64,000 bases of DNA. Origin: Verrucomicrobiota bacterium. GTDB lineage: Bacteria > Verrucomicrobiota > Verrucomicrobiia > Limisphaerales > UBA9464. Location of the stretch: positions 49,153 to 113,152 of the forward strand of contig VHCX01000004.1 of the NCBI GenBank assembly GCA_016871615.1, written 5' to 3'. A program made the translations under genes and the position numbers. Each line of letters opens with the position of its first letter. Positions within the stretch are counted from its first letter, which is position 1. The notes beneath the pieces were generated by a model that worked only from the letters and a program-made list of their open reading frames with translations, was not told the DNA's origin and did no database searches. This document shows positions 1 to 9,406 of the stretch, piece by piece.

Positions 1-29
1 TCCGGTTCGGCGGAGGCTCCGGAACTCGC

Positions 30-1271
30 ATGACCCGCTTCCTGAGGAACCTCTCCCTCACCCACTGGATCTTCCTGGCCATGGCGGGCGGATTGTTGCT
101 CGGCTGGGCACTGCCCGCCGAGTCGCAGCACTTGAAGGTCGTGTCGAACATGTTTCTGAAGATGATCAAGTGCATCCTGGTGCCGCTGGTCTTCGGGACG
201 CTGGTCGTCGGCATCGCCGGGCACAGCGAGGACCTCAGGTCGGTCGGCCGGCTGGCCTGGAAATCCATCCTGTACTTCGAGGTCGTGACCACGCTGGCGC
301 TGGCCCTCGGCCTGCTGGCCGTGAACCTCTTCCAGCCGGGCGTGGGCGTGGCGCTGCCGGCGGCCAACTCCGGGAATGGCTCCGTGGCCGCGACCAAGGT
401 GACCTTCGGCGGCATCCTCGAGCACATCGTGCCGAAGAGCTTCTTCGAGGCCGCCGCGGCCAACGACGTGCTCCAGGTGGTCTTCTTCGCCGTGTTCTTC
501 GGCATCGCGCTGGTCCAGACGCCCGAGGCCCAGCGGGCGCCGATGCTCCGCTTCTGCGAGTCGCTCACCGAGGTGATGTTCAAGTTCACCGGCGTGGTGA
601 TGAAGTTCGCCCCCGTCGGCATCGGCGCGGCGATGGCCTACACCGTCGGGCACAGTGGGCTGGGCGTGCTCGCCAACCTCGCCAAGCTCATCGGCACGCT
701 CTACCTCGCGCTGGCGGTGTTCGCCGTGGCCGTGCTGCTGCCGATGGCCCTCTGGGCCCGGGTGCCGGTGCGACGCTTCCTGACCGAGCTGCGCGAACCC
801 ATCCTGCTGGCCTTCACCACGACCTCGTCCGACGCAGCCATGCCCGACGCCATGAAGCGGCTGGCCGTCCTCGGGGTCCCGAAGCGCATCGTGAGCTTCG
901 TGATGCCCCTGGGCTATTCGTTCAACCTGGACGGATCCACGCTGTACCTCGCCGTGGCCTCGATCTTCGTGGCCCAGGCGGCCGGCGTGCACCTGAGTCT
1001 CTCCCAGCAGCTCGTCATCCTGCTGACCCTCATGCTCACCAGCAAGGGCATGGCCGGCATCCCCCGGGCCTCGCAGGTGATCCTCGCCGGCACCCTCGTG
1101 AGCTTCGACCTGCCCCTGGAAGGCGTGCTGCTCATCATCGGCGTGGACGAACTCATGGACATGGCCCGGACGACCGTGAACCTCGTGGGCAACTGCCTGG
1201 CGACCGCGGTCGTGGCCCGCTGGGAAGGGGTCTTCCCTCCGGCACCGGCTCCCGGGCCGACCGATTCCTGA
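30..1271 (+). CDS. Dicarboxylate/amino acid:cation symporter (DAACS family)
   Basis: 413 aa; MTRFLRNLSLTHWIFLAMAGGLLLGWALP N-terminus, multiple TM segments, TTSSDAAMPDAMKRL and NLDGSTLYLAVASIFVAQAAG motifs typical of GltP/DctA transporters. Confidence 0.93.
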   Translation: MTRFLRNLSLTHWIFLAMAGGLLLGWALPAESQHLKVVSNMFLKMIKCILVPLVFGTLVVGIAGHSEDLRSVGRLAWKSILYFEVVTTLALALGLLAVNLFQPGVGVALPAANSGNGSVAATKVTFGGILEHIVPKSFFEAAAANDVLQVVFFAVFFGIALVQTPEAQRAPMLRFCESLTEVMFKFTGVVMKFAPVGIGAAMAYTVGHSGLGVLANLAKLIGTLYLALAVFAVAVLLPMALWARVPVRRFLTELREPILLAFTTTSSDAAMPDAMKRLAVLGVPKRIVSFVMPLGYSFNLDGSTLYLAVASIFVAQAAGVHLSLSQQLVILLTLMLTSKGMAGIPRASQVILAGTLVSFDLPLEGVLLIIGVDELMDMARTTVNLVGNCLATAVVARWEGVFPPAPAPGPTDS

Positions 1272-1470
1272 GCCGGATAGCCCCCACCCCGACAATCCGG
1301 GGCGATCAGCGCGCTCCCGACCGGATCCACCGCGGCGACAAGATCCGGAGCGCCGGTCGGTGAACGTGTTTTCCCTCGGGCATCATGGATGCCTCATCAG
1401 ACGTCGGATCCTCACTCCCTACTCATCGTCGACTGTCCGATTCCGGGATGCGCTTGCCCCGGGAGGGCAC

Positions 1471-2862
1471 TCAGCCCAACACCGCCGAGCGGATCACGCC
1501 GTAGACATCGGTGGACCGGAGGGTGGACGCGGGCAGGGACTGGTCGGCGAGGATGAGCGGCCAGTCCAGCGGCGAGGCGGGCCGGGCGCCGTGGGAACCC
1601 TTGACCAGCGTGGCGTCCAGCGGGATCACGTCCATGAGCATGCGGAAGCCGAGCTTCTTCTGCAGGAGCCGCCACAGGATGCGCAGCTTCACGGCCGGGA
1701 TGGCCGGGTCGAGGAACAACTCCACGGGGTCGTAGCCCGGCTTGCGGTGGATGTCCACGCAGCGGGCGAAATCCGGGGCCTTCGAGTCGTCAAGCCAGTG
1801 GTAGTAGGTGAACCAGGAGTCCTCCTGCGCAACGGCGACCAGGTCACCCGATCTCGGGTGGTTCAACCCGAGGATGCGCTGGTCGGCCAAGCCGTAGACC
1901 TCGGCCACCCCGGGCGTCTCCAGCACCACCCGGCGGACCTCGTCGTGCAGCGACGGGTCGTTGACCACGATGTGGGCCACCTGGTGGTCCGCCACGGCGA
2001 AGGCCCGCGAATGGCCGATGTCCGGCAGTTCGAGACCGAGCTCCTCCTTGAGGGTGAGCCAGCCCCTCTGGCGGAAGACCCGGTTGAGGTGCACGGGTCG
2101 CGACACCGGGGTGATGCCGTACTCGCTGAGCACGATCGGCCGTACCCCGCGGCTGCCGAAGAAGTCGACGAGATCCCCCACGATGGCATCGATGCGCCCG
2201 AGGTCGTCGGACACGGCCGAATGGGCCGGGCCCAAGCGTTGGAGGTTGTAGTCGAGGTGCGGCAGGTAGACCAGGTTCAGGGTCGGTGCGTGCCGCAACT
2301 CCACCCACTTGGAAGACTCGGCGATCCACCGCGTGGCCGCTTCCGGGGCGCCCTGGGGCGTCTTCACCCCGGCCGCCGGCCCCCAGAAGGTCGGGAACGG
2401 GAAGTCTCCCAGGGCCTCCTTCAAGGCCGGCCTCAGGTCATAGGGCCAGCTGTAGATGTCGAAGAACTTGCGCCCGTCGGCCGGATACATCGGCCGCGGC
2501 GTGACCGACCAGTCGGCCCCGGAGTACATGTTGTACCACCAGAACATCTTGGCGCAGGTGAAGCGCGGGTCACGGGCCTTGAGCTCGTCCCAGATCTTGG
2601 GGGTCTGCACCAGGTGGTTGGATTGCCTCCAGAACTGGACCTCGCAGAGCAAGCGGTCGTACCAGCCATTGGCCACGATGCCGTGTTCCGAGGGGCGACG
2701 ACCGGTGAGGTAGTTGGACTGGGCGGTGCACGTGACGGCCGGAAGCGCCGGGTCGATCGTCGCACGTTGCCAGCGCTGGCGCAGCGCGGACAACCGGGGC
2801 GTGTGCGGACCGATGTGCCGGTCGCTGAGACCGACGACATTGAGGACGGCGATTCGATTCAC
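1471..2862 (-). CDS. Alkaline phosphatase family protein (nucleotide pyrophosphatase/phosphodiesterase-like)
   Basis: 463 aa; LPAVTCTAQSNYLTGRRPSEHGIVANGWYD and SEYGITPV metal-site-like motifs of the type I phosphodiesterase family. Confidence 0.85.
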   Translation of the reverse strand: MNRIAVLNVVGLSDRHIGPHTPRLSALRQRWQRATIDPALPAVTCTAQSNYLTGRRPSEHGIVANGWYDRLLCEVQFWRQSNHLVQTPKIWDELKARDPRFTCAKMFWWYNMYSGADWSVTPRPMYPADGRKFFDIYSWPYDLRPALKEALGDFPFPTFWGPAAGVKTPQGAPEAATRWIAESSKWVELRHAPTLNLVYLPHLDYNLQRLGPAHSAVSDDLGRIDAIVGDLVDFFGSRGVRPIVLSEYGITPVSRPVHLNRVFRQRGWLTLKEELGLELPDIGHSRAFAVADHQVAHIVVNDPSLHDEVRRVVLETPGVAEVYGLADQRILGLNHPRSGDLVAVAQEDSWFTYYHWLDDSKAPDFARCVDIHRKPGYDPVELFLDPAIPAVKLRILWRLLQKKLGFRMLMDVIPLDATLVKGSHGARPASPLDWPLILADQSLPASTLRSTDVYGVIRSAVLG

Positions 2863-2889
2863 GGCCGGAAGGGAGCACCGGAAGACCGC

Positions 2890-3627
2890 CTAGGCCACCG
2901 GTTTCTGGATGCGGGTGACCAGCGCCCGGGGCACCCCGGGGTCGGGCCGGTTGTCCACCCGGGCCCCGGCCCCCAGCTCGGTCCGGCAGGAATGCCGCGC
3001 CGATCGGTTCCAGAGGATCAGGTCGCCCGACGACTCGTCGAGGTTCCACTGGTGGAGGCCCGAGTACCCCTCCTCCTCGGCCTCGTTGCGGTAGTGCCAG
3101 AGGAAGACCCATCCCCCGGGCCGCGTCACCGCGTACATCTGGCGGACGCACCGGAGCGGATCCCTGCTGTGGTCGAGGGCGTTGGAGCAGACGACGATGT
3201 CGAAGTGGTCGGCGGGAAAGGCCGCCAGCAACTCCTCCCCGGCCGCCTTGCGGGTGCGGGTGGGCGGAGACAGGCGCTGTTCGTCGAGGATGGTGTCGAA
3301 GACCTCGGCCAACGGGTCCACCGCCGTCAACTCCACCCGGCGTCCGGGCCAGTGGAAGCCCACGGCGCTGAGCGGTCCGGCACCCACGTCCAGCACCCGG
3401 ACCGGGTCGGACACGGCGGCGGGCGATGCGGCCACGAGGTCCCGCAGGTGGGGTGGGAAGGCGAACTGCGGATCCATCCGCTGGCCGAACGCCTCGGGAT
3501 TCCAGCGCCGGCCGCCGTCGGCGAGCGCGCGCCGCCAGAACCTCGCCTCATCCTCGAGGCCGGCATCGTAGCTGGTGTCGCCGCCGAAGAGGCGGTATCG
3601 CAATCGCTGGAGGAACCTCGGCAGCAT
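2890..3627 (-). CDS. Class I SAM-dependent methyltransferase
   Basis: VRVLDVGAGPLSAVG motif I, FDIVVCSNALDHSRDP; start trimmed from the ORF start at 3738 to ATG (MLPRFLQRLRYRLFGG). Confidence 0.75.
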   Translation of the reverse strand: MLPRFLQRLRYRLFGGDTSYDAGLEDEARFWRRALADGGRRWNPEAFGQRMDPQFAFPPHLRDLVAASPAAVSDPVRVLDVGAGPLSAVGFHWPGRRVELTAVDPLAEVFDTILDEQRLSPPTRTRKAAGEELLAAFPADHFDIVVCSNALDHSRDPLRCVRQMYAVTRPGGWVFLWHYRNEAEEEGYSGLHQWNLDESSGDLILWNRSARHSCRTELGAGARVDNRPDPGVPRALVTRIQKPVA

Positions 3628-3768
3628 GGTCGGAGAGGGCGTCAGACTGCGGGGTTCCGGGCCGGCCAACAAGCCCGGAACGGACCGGCGGCACCCCCGA
3701 CACAGGGCGGCCGGGTGGATCGATTCCGGGGTTCCCATGCCGGCGGCCTCCGGGCTCTACTCGGGCCC

Positions 3769-4305
3769 GTGCAACCGCCGCGCCAGTACCACAACATCGC
3801 CCTCGTGGGGTTCATGGGCGTCGGCAAGTCCACCGTGGGGCAGATCATCGCCTCGATCCTGGACTTCGAGTTCATCGACACCGACCGGGTGATCGAAGCC
3901 CGCGAAGGCCGCCGGATTTCCGAGATCTTCGCCCGGGAGGGCGAGGGGCATTTTCGGGACCTCGAGACCCGCCTGATCCGGGAATACGAGACCCGGCAGC
4001 GGCTGGTGATCTCCACCGGGGGCGGACTGGTGGTGCGCCCGGAGAATCTCGAGTCACTTCGGACCCATGCCCTGGTGGTCTGCCTCTGGGCCTCTCCGTC
4101 CGTGATCCATGAGCGGGTGCGACATCAGGGGCATCGGCCGTTGCTCTCGACCCCGGACCCTCTGGCCCGGATCCAGGAACTGCTCGAACAGCGCAAGCCC
4201 GCCTACCAGCAGGCCGACATCCTGATGGGGGTGGATTTCCGCAGTCCGCAGGAATCGGCGATGTACATCGCCGCGAGTTTCCGTCGGGTGCGTCACGGTG
4301 GATAG
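3769..4305 (+). CDS. aroK: Shikimate kinase
   Basis: NIALVGFMGVGKSTVGQIIA Walker A, DFEFIDTDRVIE, RDLETRLIRE, STGGGLV; GTG start chosen inside a longer open frame. Confidence 0.9.
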   Translation: MQPPRQYHNIALVGFMGVGKSTVGQIIASILDFEFIDTDRVIEAREGRRISEIFAREGEGHFRDLETRLIREYETRQRLVISTGGGLVVRPENLESLRTHALVVCLWASPSVIHERVRHQGHRPLLSTPDPLARIQELLEQRKPAYQQADILMGVDFRSPQESAMYIAASFRRVRHGG

Positions 4306-4316
4306 CCCCCACGCCG

Positions 4317-4340
4317 TCAAGCCCTCAAGCCCTCAAGCCC
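4317..4340. repeat. 8-bp tandem repeat (tcaagccc x3)
   Basis: gtcaagccctcaagccctcaagccctcc immediately after aroK. Confidence 0.9.
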
Positions 4341-4370
4341 TCCGCCGCATCGGCCGATACCCGGAAGCGA

Positions 4371-4405
4371 CCTTCTCTGGTCCGCCCGGGTGGGCGGACC
4401 GAAGG
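4371..4405. terminator. GC-rich hairpin downstream of aroK
   Basis: GGTCCGCCC-GGGT-GGGCGGACC (4379-4400, 9-bp perfect stem) extended by CCTTC/GAAGG outer arms; no U-tract. Confidence 0.4.
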
Positions 4406-4585
4406 GGCCGGATGGGCGTATCCCCGCCTGTCCGGCCCCGGATACCCGGCCAACGCCCCCAGGCACGCTCCGTCCTGGCACGCTCCCCCGTCTGCCCGAG
4501 CCTCAAGGGCGCACGCGGTCATGGCATCCATGAGTTTTCTTTGTCAGGACAACCCGTTTCAACCATAGAATGTCCCTCGCGAACC

Positions 4586-7500
4586 ATGCCGCCCCGAAAT
4601 CCCACCGAGACCGCCCCGCAATCCGTGTGCCCCTTCCGGAAGCTCATGGCGGCCAACCGCTCCGAGATCGCCGTCCGCATCTTCCGCGCCGCGACCGAAT
4701 TGAACCTGCGCACCGTGGCCATCTACGCGCAGGAGGACCGCTTCTGCCTCCACCGCTTCAAGGCCGATGAATCGTACCTGATCGGCCAGGGCAAGGGGCC
4801 CGTCGCGGCCTACCTCGACATCGAGAGCATCGTGGCGACGGCCAAGGCCAAGGGGGTCGACGCCATCCACCCGGGCTACGGGTTCCTGAGCGAGAACCCG
4901 GCCTTCGCCCGCGCCTGCGCCAAGGCGGGCATCACCTTCGTGGGCCCGAGCCCCGAACTGCTCGACATGATGGGCGACAAGACGGCCGCTCGGGCCGTGG
5001 CCCAGCGCATCGGCGTGCCCACCCTGCCCGGCACCGACGATCCCATCAGCGACCGCGACGAGGCGATCAAGGCCGCCCGCAAGATCGGCTTCCCGCTCAT
5101 CATCAAGGCGGCCTTCGGTGGCGGCGGCCGCGGCATGCGTGTGGTGAAGAAGGAGTCGGAGCTGTCGGGCCTGCTCGACGAGGCCCAGGGCGAGGCCGAG
5201 CGGGCCTTCGGCAACCCGGCGGTCTTCCTCGAGAAATACATCCCGCGGGCCAAGCACATCGAGGTGCAGGTGCTGGGCGACAGCCACGGCAACGTCATCC
5301 ACCTCTTCGAGCGCGACTGCTCGGTGCAGCGCCGCCACCAGAAGGTCGTCGAGGCGGCCCCTTCCTTCGGCCTGCCCGAGAACGTCATCCAGGAGCTCTG
5401 CGACGCGGCCGCCCGGCTGGCCCGCGAGATCCGCTACAACAACGCGGGCACGGTGGAGTTCCTCTACGACCTCGACCGCCACGAGTGGTTCTTCATCGAG
5501 ATGAACCCCCGCATCCAGGTCGAGCACACGGTGACCGAAGTCATCACCGGGCTCGACCTCGTGCGGGCCCAGATCCTCATCGCCCAGGGGCACGCGCTGC
5601 ACTCCAAGGAGGTGGGCATGCCGGTGCAGAACCAGGTGCCCTGCAACGGCTACGCCATCCAGTGCCGCGTCACCACCGAGGATCCGGAGAACAAGTTCAC
5701 GCCCGACTACGGCAAGATCCTCGCCTACCGCTCGCCCGGCGGGTTCGGCATCCGGCTCGATGGCGGCATGGGCTACTCGGGCTCGGTGATCACGCCCTTC
5801 TACGACTCGATGCTCGTGAAGGTGATCGCTTCGGGACAGTCCTACGAGATCGCCATGAACCGCATGGACCGGGCGCTCTCGGAGTTCCGCATCCGCGGGG
5901 TCAAGACCAACATCCCCTTCCTCGAGAACGTCATCCTGCACCCGCAGTTCCGCAGCGGCCAGGCGACCACGACGCTCATCGACACCACGCCGGAGCTCTT
6001 CGCCTTCCGCAGCCGGAAAGACCGCGCCACCAAGCTGCTGAACTTCCTCGGCAACGTCATCGTCAACGGCAACCCGCACTCCAAGGGATACAAGCCGGCC
6101 AAGGCCTTCGACCCGGCGCCGCTGCCCAAGGCCGACCTGGCCGCCCCGCTGCCCCAGGGCACCCGCGACCTCCTGCTCGAGCTAGGACCCAAGAAGTTCG
6201 CCGAGTGGACGCTCAAGCAGAAGCGCCTGCTCATCACCGACACGACCTTCCGCGACGCCCACCAGTCGCTCATGGCCACGCGCGTGCGCAGTTTCGACAT
6301 GCTCGCCTGCTCCGACGCGCTGGCCCGCAGCGTCGGCGACGCCAAGAACGGCCTGTTCTCGCTGGAGATGTGGGGCGGGGCCACCTTCGACACCGCCATG
6401 CGCTTCCTCAGCGAGGATCCCTGGGAGCGCCTGCGCCAGTTGCGCGAGAAGATCCCGAACATCTGCTTCCAGATGCTCTTCCGGGGCTCCAACGCGGTGG
6501 GCTACTCCAACTACCCCGACCACGTGGTGGCCGGTTTCGTGAAGCACGCGGCCGCCTCGGGCATGGACGTCTTCCGCATCTTCGACTCGCTCAACTACCT
6601 GCCCAACCTGCGCGTGGCCATGGACGCCGTGCAGGACACCCATGCCCTGTGCGAGGGGGCGCTGTGCTACACCGGCGACATCCTCGACGGCCGCCGTGAC
6701 ACCTTCTCGCTCAAGTACTACATCAAGCTGGCCAAGGAACTCGAGCGCATGGGGGCGCACCTGCTGGCGATCAAGGACATGGCGGGCCTGTGCCGCCCCT
6801 ACGCCGCCCAGAAGCTGGTCAAGGCGTTGAAGGACGAGGTGGGCATACCCATCCACTTCCACACCCACGACACCAGCGGCATCAACGCCGCCAGCATCCT
6901 GCGGGCGAGCGACGCCGGGGTCGACGTGGTGGACCTGGCGCTGGCCTCCATGAGCGGCAGCACCTCGCAGCCCAACCTCAATTCGGTGGTGGCCGCCCTC
7001 CACAACACCCCGCGCGACACCAAGCTCGATCTCGAGGCTCTCAACGGCTTCTCCGACTACTGGGAAAAGGTGCGCGAATACTACACGCCCTTCGACACGG
7101 CCCCCAAGACCGGTTCGGCCGAGGTGTACATCCACGAGATGCCCGGCGGCCAGTACACCAACCTCAAGGAGCAGGCCGCCAGCATGGGGGTCTCGCACCG
7201 GTGGCCCGAGATCGCCCGGACCTACGCCGAGGTCAACGAGCTCTTCGGCGACATCGTGAAGGTCACGCCGTCGAGCAAGGTGGTGGGCGACATGGCCCTC
7301 TTCTGCTTCAGCAAGGGCATCCGTCCGGCGGACGTGGTCAACCTGGAGCCCGGGGCGACCTCCTTCCCCGAGAGCGTCATCGACATGCTGGGCGGCGGGC
7401 TCGGTTGGCCGCAAAACGGCTTCCCGGAGGCGGTGCAGAAGGTGGTGCTGGGCGAGAAGCGCTTCAAGGAGGCCCAGGCGGCCTTCAAGGCCGGGCGCGC

Positions 7501-8107
7501 CGGCAACCGTGCCGAGCCGGTCCACCTCGACAAGCTGCGTCGCGAACTGTCCGACAAGATGCGCCGCGAGGCGACCGAGGACGACCTCTACTCGCACCTG
7601 ATGTACCCGGCGGTCTTCGCCGAGTTCGCCAAGCACCTTTCTCAGTACAGCGACGTCAGCGTGCTGCCCACGCCGGCCTTCTTCTACGGGCTGCGCCGGG
7701 GCGAGGAGATCAGCGTGGAGATCGAGCCGGGCAAGTCGCTGGTGATCCGGCTGGTCAACGTGAGCGAGCCCGACAAGGACGGCCGTCGCACGGTCACCTT
7801 CGAGCTCAACGGCATGACCCGCGAGGCGTTCATCACCGACAAGAAGGTCACCCCGCTGACCAAGACCCGGCCCAAGGCCGACCTCGCCGACGCCCTCCAG
7901 GTCGGGGCGCCCATCCCGGGCCTGGTGGCCAGCATCGCGGTCAGCGTCGGCCAGAAGGTGGCCAAGGGCGACCGCCTGCTGATGATGGAGGCCATGAAGA
8001 TGCAGACCACGGTCACCGCGCCGGTCGACGGCGTGGTCGCCGAACTGCTCTGCTCGGTGGGCGAGACGGTCGAGAGCAAGGACCTGCTGGTCCGGCTCCG
8101 GGCCTGA
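4586..8107 (+). CDS. pyc: Pyruvate carboxylase
   Basis: ~1173 aa; biotin carboxylase domain (GYGFLSENPAFA, FGGGGRGMRVV), carboxyltransferase domain (TFRDAHQSLMATRVR), C-terminal biotinyl motif LLMMEAMKMQTTV. Confidence 0.95.
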   Translation: MPPRNPTETAPQSVCPFRKLMAANRSEIAVRIFRAATELNLRTVAIYAQEDRFCLHRFKADESYLIGQGKGPVAAYLDIESIVATAKAKGVDAIHPGYGFLSENPAFARACAKAGITFVGPSPELLDMMGDKTAARAVAQRIGVPTLPGTDDPISDRDEAIKAARKIGFPLIIKAAFGGGGRGMRVVKKESELSGLLDEAQGEAERAFGNPAVFLEKYIPRAKHIEVQVLGDSHGNVIHLFERDCSVQRRHQKVVEAAPSFGLPENVIQELCDAAARLAREIRYNNAGTVEFLYDLDRHEWFFIEMNPRIQVEHTVTEVITGLDLVRAQILIAQGHALHSKEVGMPVQNQVPCNGYAIQCRVTTEDPENKFTPDYGKILAYRSPGGFGIRLDGGMGYSGSVITPFYDSMLVKVIASGQSYEIAMNRMDRALSEFRIRGVKTNIPFLENVILHPQFRSGQATTTLIDTTPELFAFRSRKDRATKLLNFLGNVIVNGNPHSKGYKPAKAFDPAPLPKADLAAPLPQGTRDLLLELGPKKFAEWTLKQKRLLITDTTFRDAHQSLMATRVRSFDMLACSDALARSVGDAKNGLFSLEMWGGATFDTAMRFLSEDPWERLRQLREKIPNICFQMLFRGSNAVGYSNYPDHVVAGFVKHAAASGMDVFRIFDSLNYLPNLRVAMDAVQDTHALCEGALCYTGDILDGRRDTFSLKYYIKLAKELERMGAHLLAIKDMAGLCRPYAAQKLVKALKDEVGIPIHFHTHDTSGINAASILRASDAGVDVVDLALASMSGSTSQPNLNSVVAALHNTPRDTKLDLEALNGFSDYWEKVREYYTPFDTAPKTGSAEVYIHEMPGGQYTNLKEQAASMGVSHRWPEIARTYAEVNELFGDIVKVTPSSKVVGDMALFCFSKGIRPADVVNLEPGATSFPESVIDMLGGGLGWPQNGFPEAVQKVVLGEKRFKEAQAAFKAGRAGNRAEPVHLDKLRRELSDKMRREATEDDLYSHLMYPAVFAEFAKHLSQYSDVSVLPTPAFFYGLRRGEEISVEIEPGKSLVIRLVNVSEPDKDGRRTVTFELNGMTREAFITDKKVTPLTKTRPKADLADALQVGAPIPGLVASIAVSVGQKVAKGDRLLMMEAMKMQTTVTAPVDGVVAELLCSVGETVESKDLLVRLRA

Positions 8108-8189
8108 GCACCCCGCCCGGCTCGTACCAGTGGGGTCGTCCAGCCCCTCGGGGCGCCCCAACGGCGGCCCGGGCACTGAACCGGACACT

Positions 8190-9311
8190 TCAGCCTGCGT
8201 CCTTCGGCGCCCCGTCCCCGACGGTCCCGAAGACGCAGGCTTCGTTCTTGTTGGCGCAGAGGTGCATCAGCTGGAACGACGCCACATGGCGGGGCATCTC
8301 CCGCTTGAGCACGTCGAGTTGGGCGTAGTCGGCGTGCCCCTTGAACTTGACGGTCACCACGAAGTGGCGGCAACGGCGTTCGCGCACCCACTCCAGCACC
8401 AGGCCGATGCTGCGTTCCGGCGCGGCGATCACATCGCAGAGCAGCCAGTCCACGGGGGTCTCCGGCACGAAGCGGAAGGCGTCGCCCTGGTGGAAGGTCA
8501 CCCCGGGGTTCCGCATGAGGTCCTCGCGCAGCGGCGACCGATCCACGGCGACGACCCGGGCCCCGCGTTGCACCGGCTGGTAGGTCCAGCTGCCGGGGGC
8601 CGCCCCGAGGTCCACGCAGGTTTCTCCCGCCGCGATCGATCGCCCCATGCGCAGCTCCGATTCGGCGAGCTTGGCGAAGGCTCGACTGGGGGCGGCCTTG
8701 TCCACGGCCACCGGCACCTCTCCCGAGGCGAACGGGCTGATCCAGCCCAGCGACCGGGCGGGCTCCGGGGCCACGAGGACCGACAAAAAGGCCATCTCCG
8801 GGGACACCAGCAGCAGTTGCACCAGCGACTCCTGCGCCTCGAACAAGGGACAGGCTCCGCGGATCGAGGGACAGGCTCCGATCGGATCGGCCGAGGTCGT
8901 CTTGGGCACGGCCTCCAGGCCCTTGAGCAACGAACGCCGGCGCTTGCGCAATTGCTCCACCACGGCCTCGCGGATCAATTCGCAGCGATGTCGCCCCGCT
9001 TCGGCCACCCCGAGCCTGGGCTCGATGTGGAGACGCCAGGGGGCCCCGTCGGGCAGCGTCCCGATCCACTCGGTGACCAAGGCCTCGGCCGCGACCCGGA
9101 TGGAGGGCACCGGGAAAACCCTCGCCTGCGGCAACCATTGGCGGGCGAAGGCCGTCAGTCCCATCGCGTTGCGCGTCTCGTCCCAGGAACCCGGCGCCTT
9201 GAGCATCAGCACGGAGTCCCCTTGCGGCTCGAGCATCGGACTTGGGAGGGCACGGGCCAATTCCTCCCGCAGGAACGGCAGGGTGTCGGGAGCGCTCAGG
9301 GCGAGATGCAC
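8190..9311 (-). CDS. rlmM: RlmM-like/FtsJ-type rRNA 2'-O-ribose methyltransferase
   Basis: ETCVDLGAAPGSWTYQPVQRGARVVAVDRSPL, DWLLCDVIAAPERS, VTVKFKGHADY; GTG start assumed. Confidence 0.7.
   Translation of the reverse strand: MHLALSAPDTLPFLREELARALPSPMLEPQGDSVLMLKAPGSWDETRNAMGLTAFARQWLPQARVFPVPSIRVAAEALVTEWIGTLPDGAPWRLHIEPRLGVAEAGRHRCELIREAVVEQLRKRRRSLLKGLEAVPKTTSADPIGACPSIRGACPLFEAQESLVQLLLVSPEMAFLSVLVAPEPARSLGWISPFASGEVPVAVDKAAPSRAFAKLAESELRMGRSIAAGETCVDLGAAPGSWTYQPVQRGARVVAVDRSPLREDLMRNPGVTFHQGDAFRFVPETPVDWLLCDVIAAPERSIGLVLEWVRERRCRHFVVTVKFKGHADYAQLDVLKREMPRHVASFQLMHLCANKNEACVFGTVGDGAPKDAG
8847..8880. repeat. In-frame direct repeat gggacaggctccg, 21-bp period, inside rlmM
   Basis: copies at 8847-8859 and 8868-8880. 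Confidence 0.9.
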
Positions 9312-9339
9312 GGGAACGTGAGTCTGACGAGAAAGCCGA

Positions 9340-9373
9340 CCGCCGTCGCCTGGGGATTCCCTGGCGACGGCGG
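9340..9373. terminator. Hairpin between the PVC cytochrome gene and rlmM
   Basis: CCGCCGTCGCC-TGGGGATTCCCT-GGCGACGGCGG: 11-bp perfect stem; loop can pair GGG/CCC. Confidence 0.5.
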
Positions 9374-9406
9374 CACGGGACCGGACGGGCTGGAACCCGC
9401 GGAAGA

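Noticed and set aside
1289-1304. Short CCCCG-ACAATC-CGGGG hairpin after the symporter gene
   Set aside because: Only a 5-bp stem; expected often by chance at this GC content.
1360-3768. N-terminal ~800 aa of the 981-aa plus-strand ORF ahead of shikimate kinase
   Set aside because: Antisense to the phosphatase and methyltransferase genes; only the region from ~3769 matches a real protein (aroK).
8107-8189. GGGGCGCCCC palindrome between convergent pyc and rlmM
   Set aside because: Short GC palindrome, not clearly above background in this genome; no T-tract.
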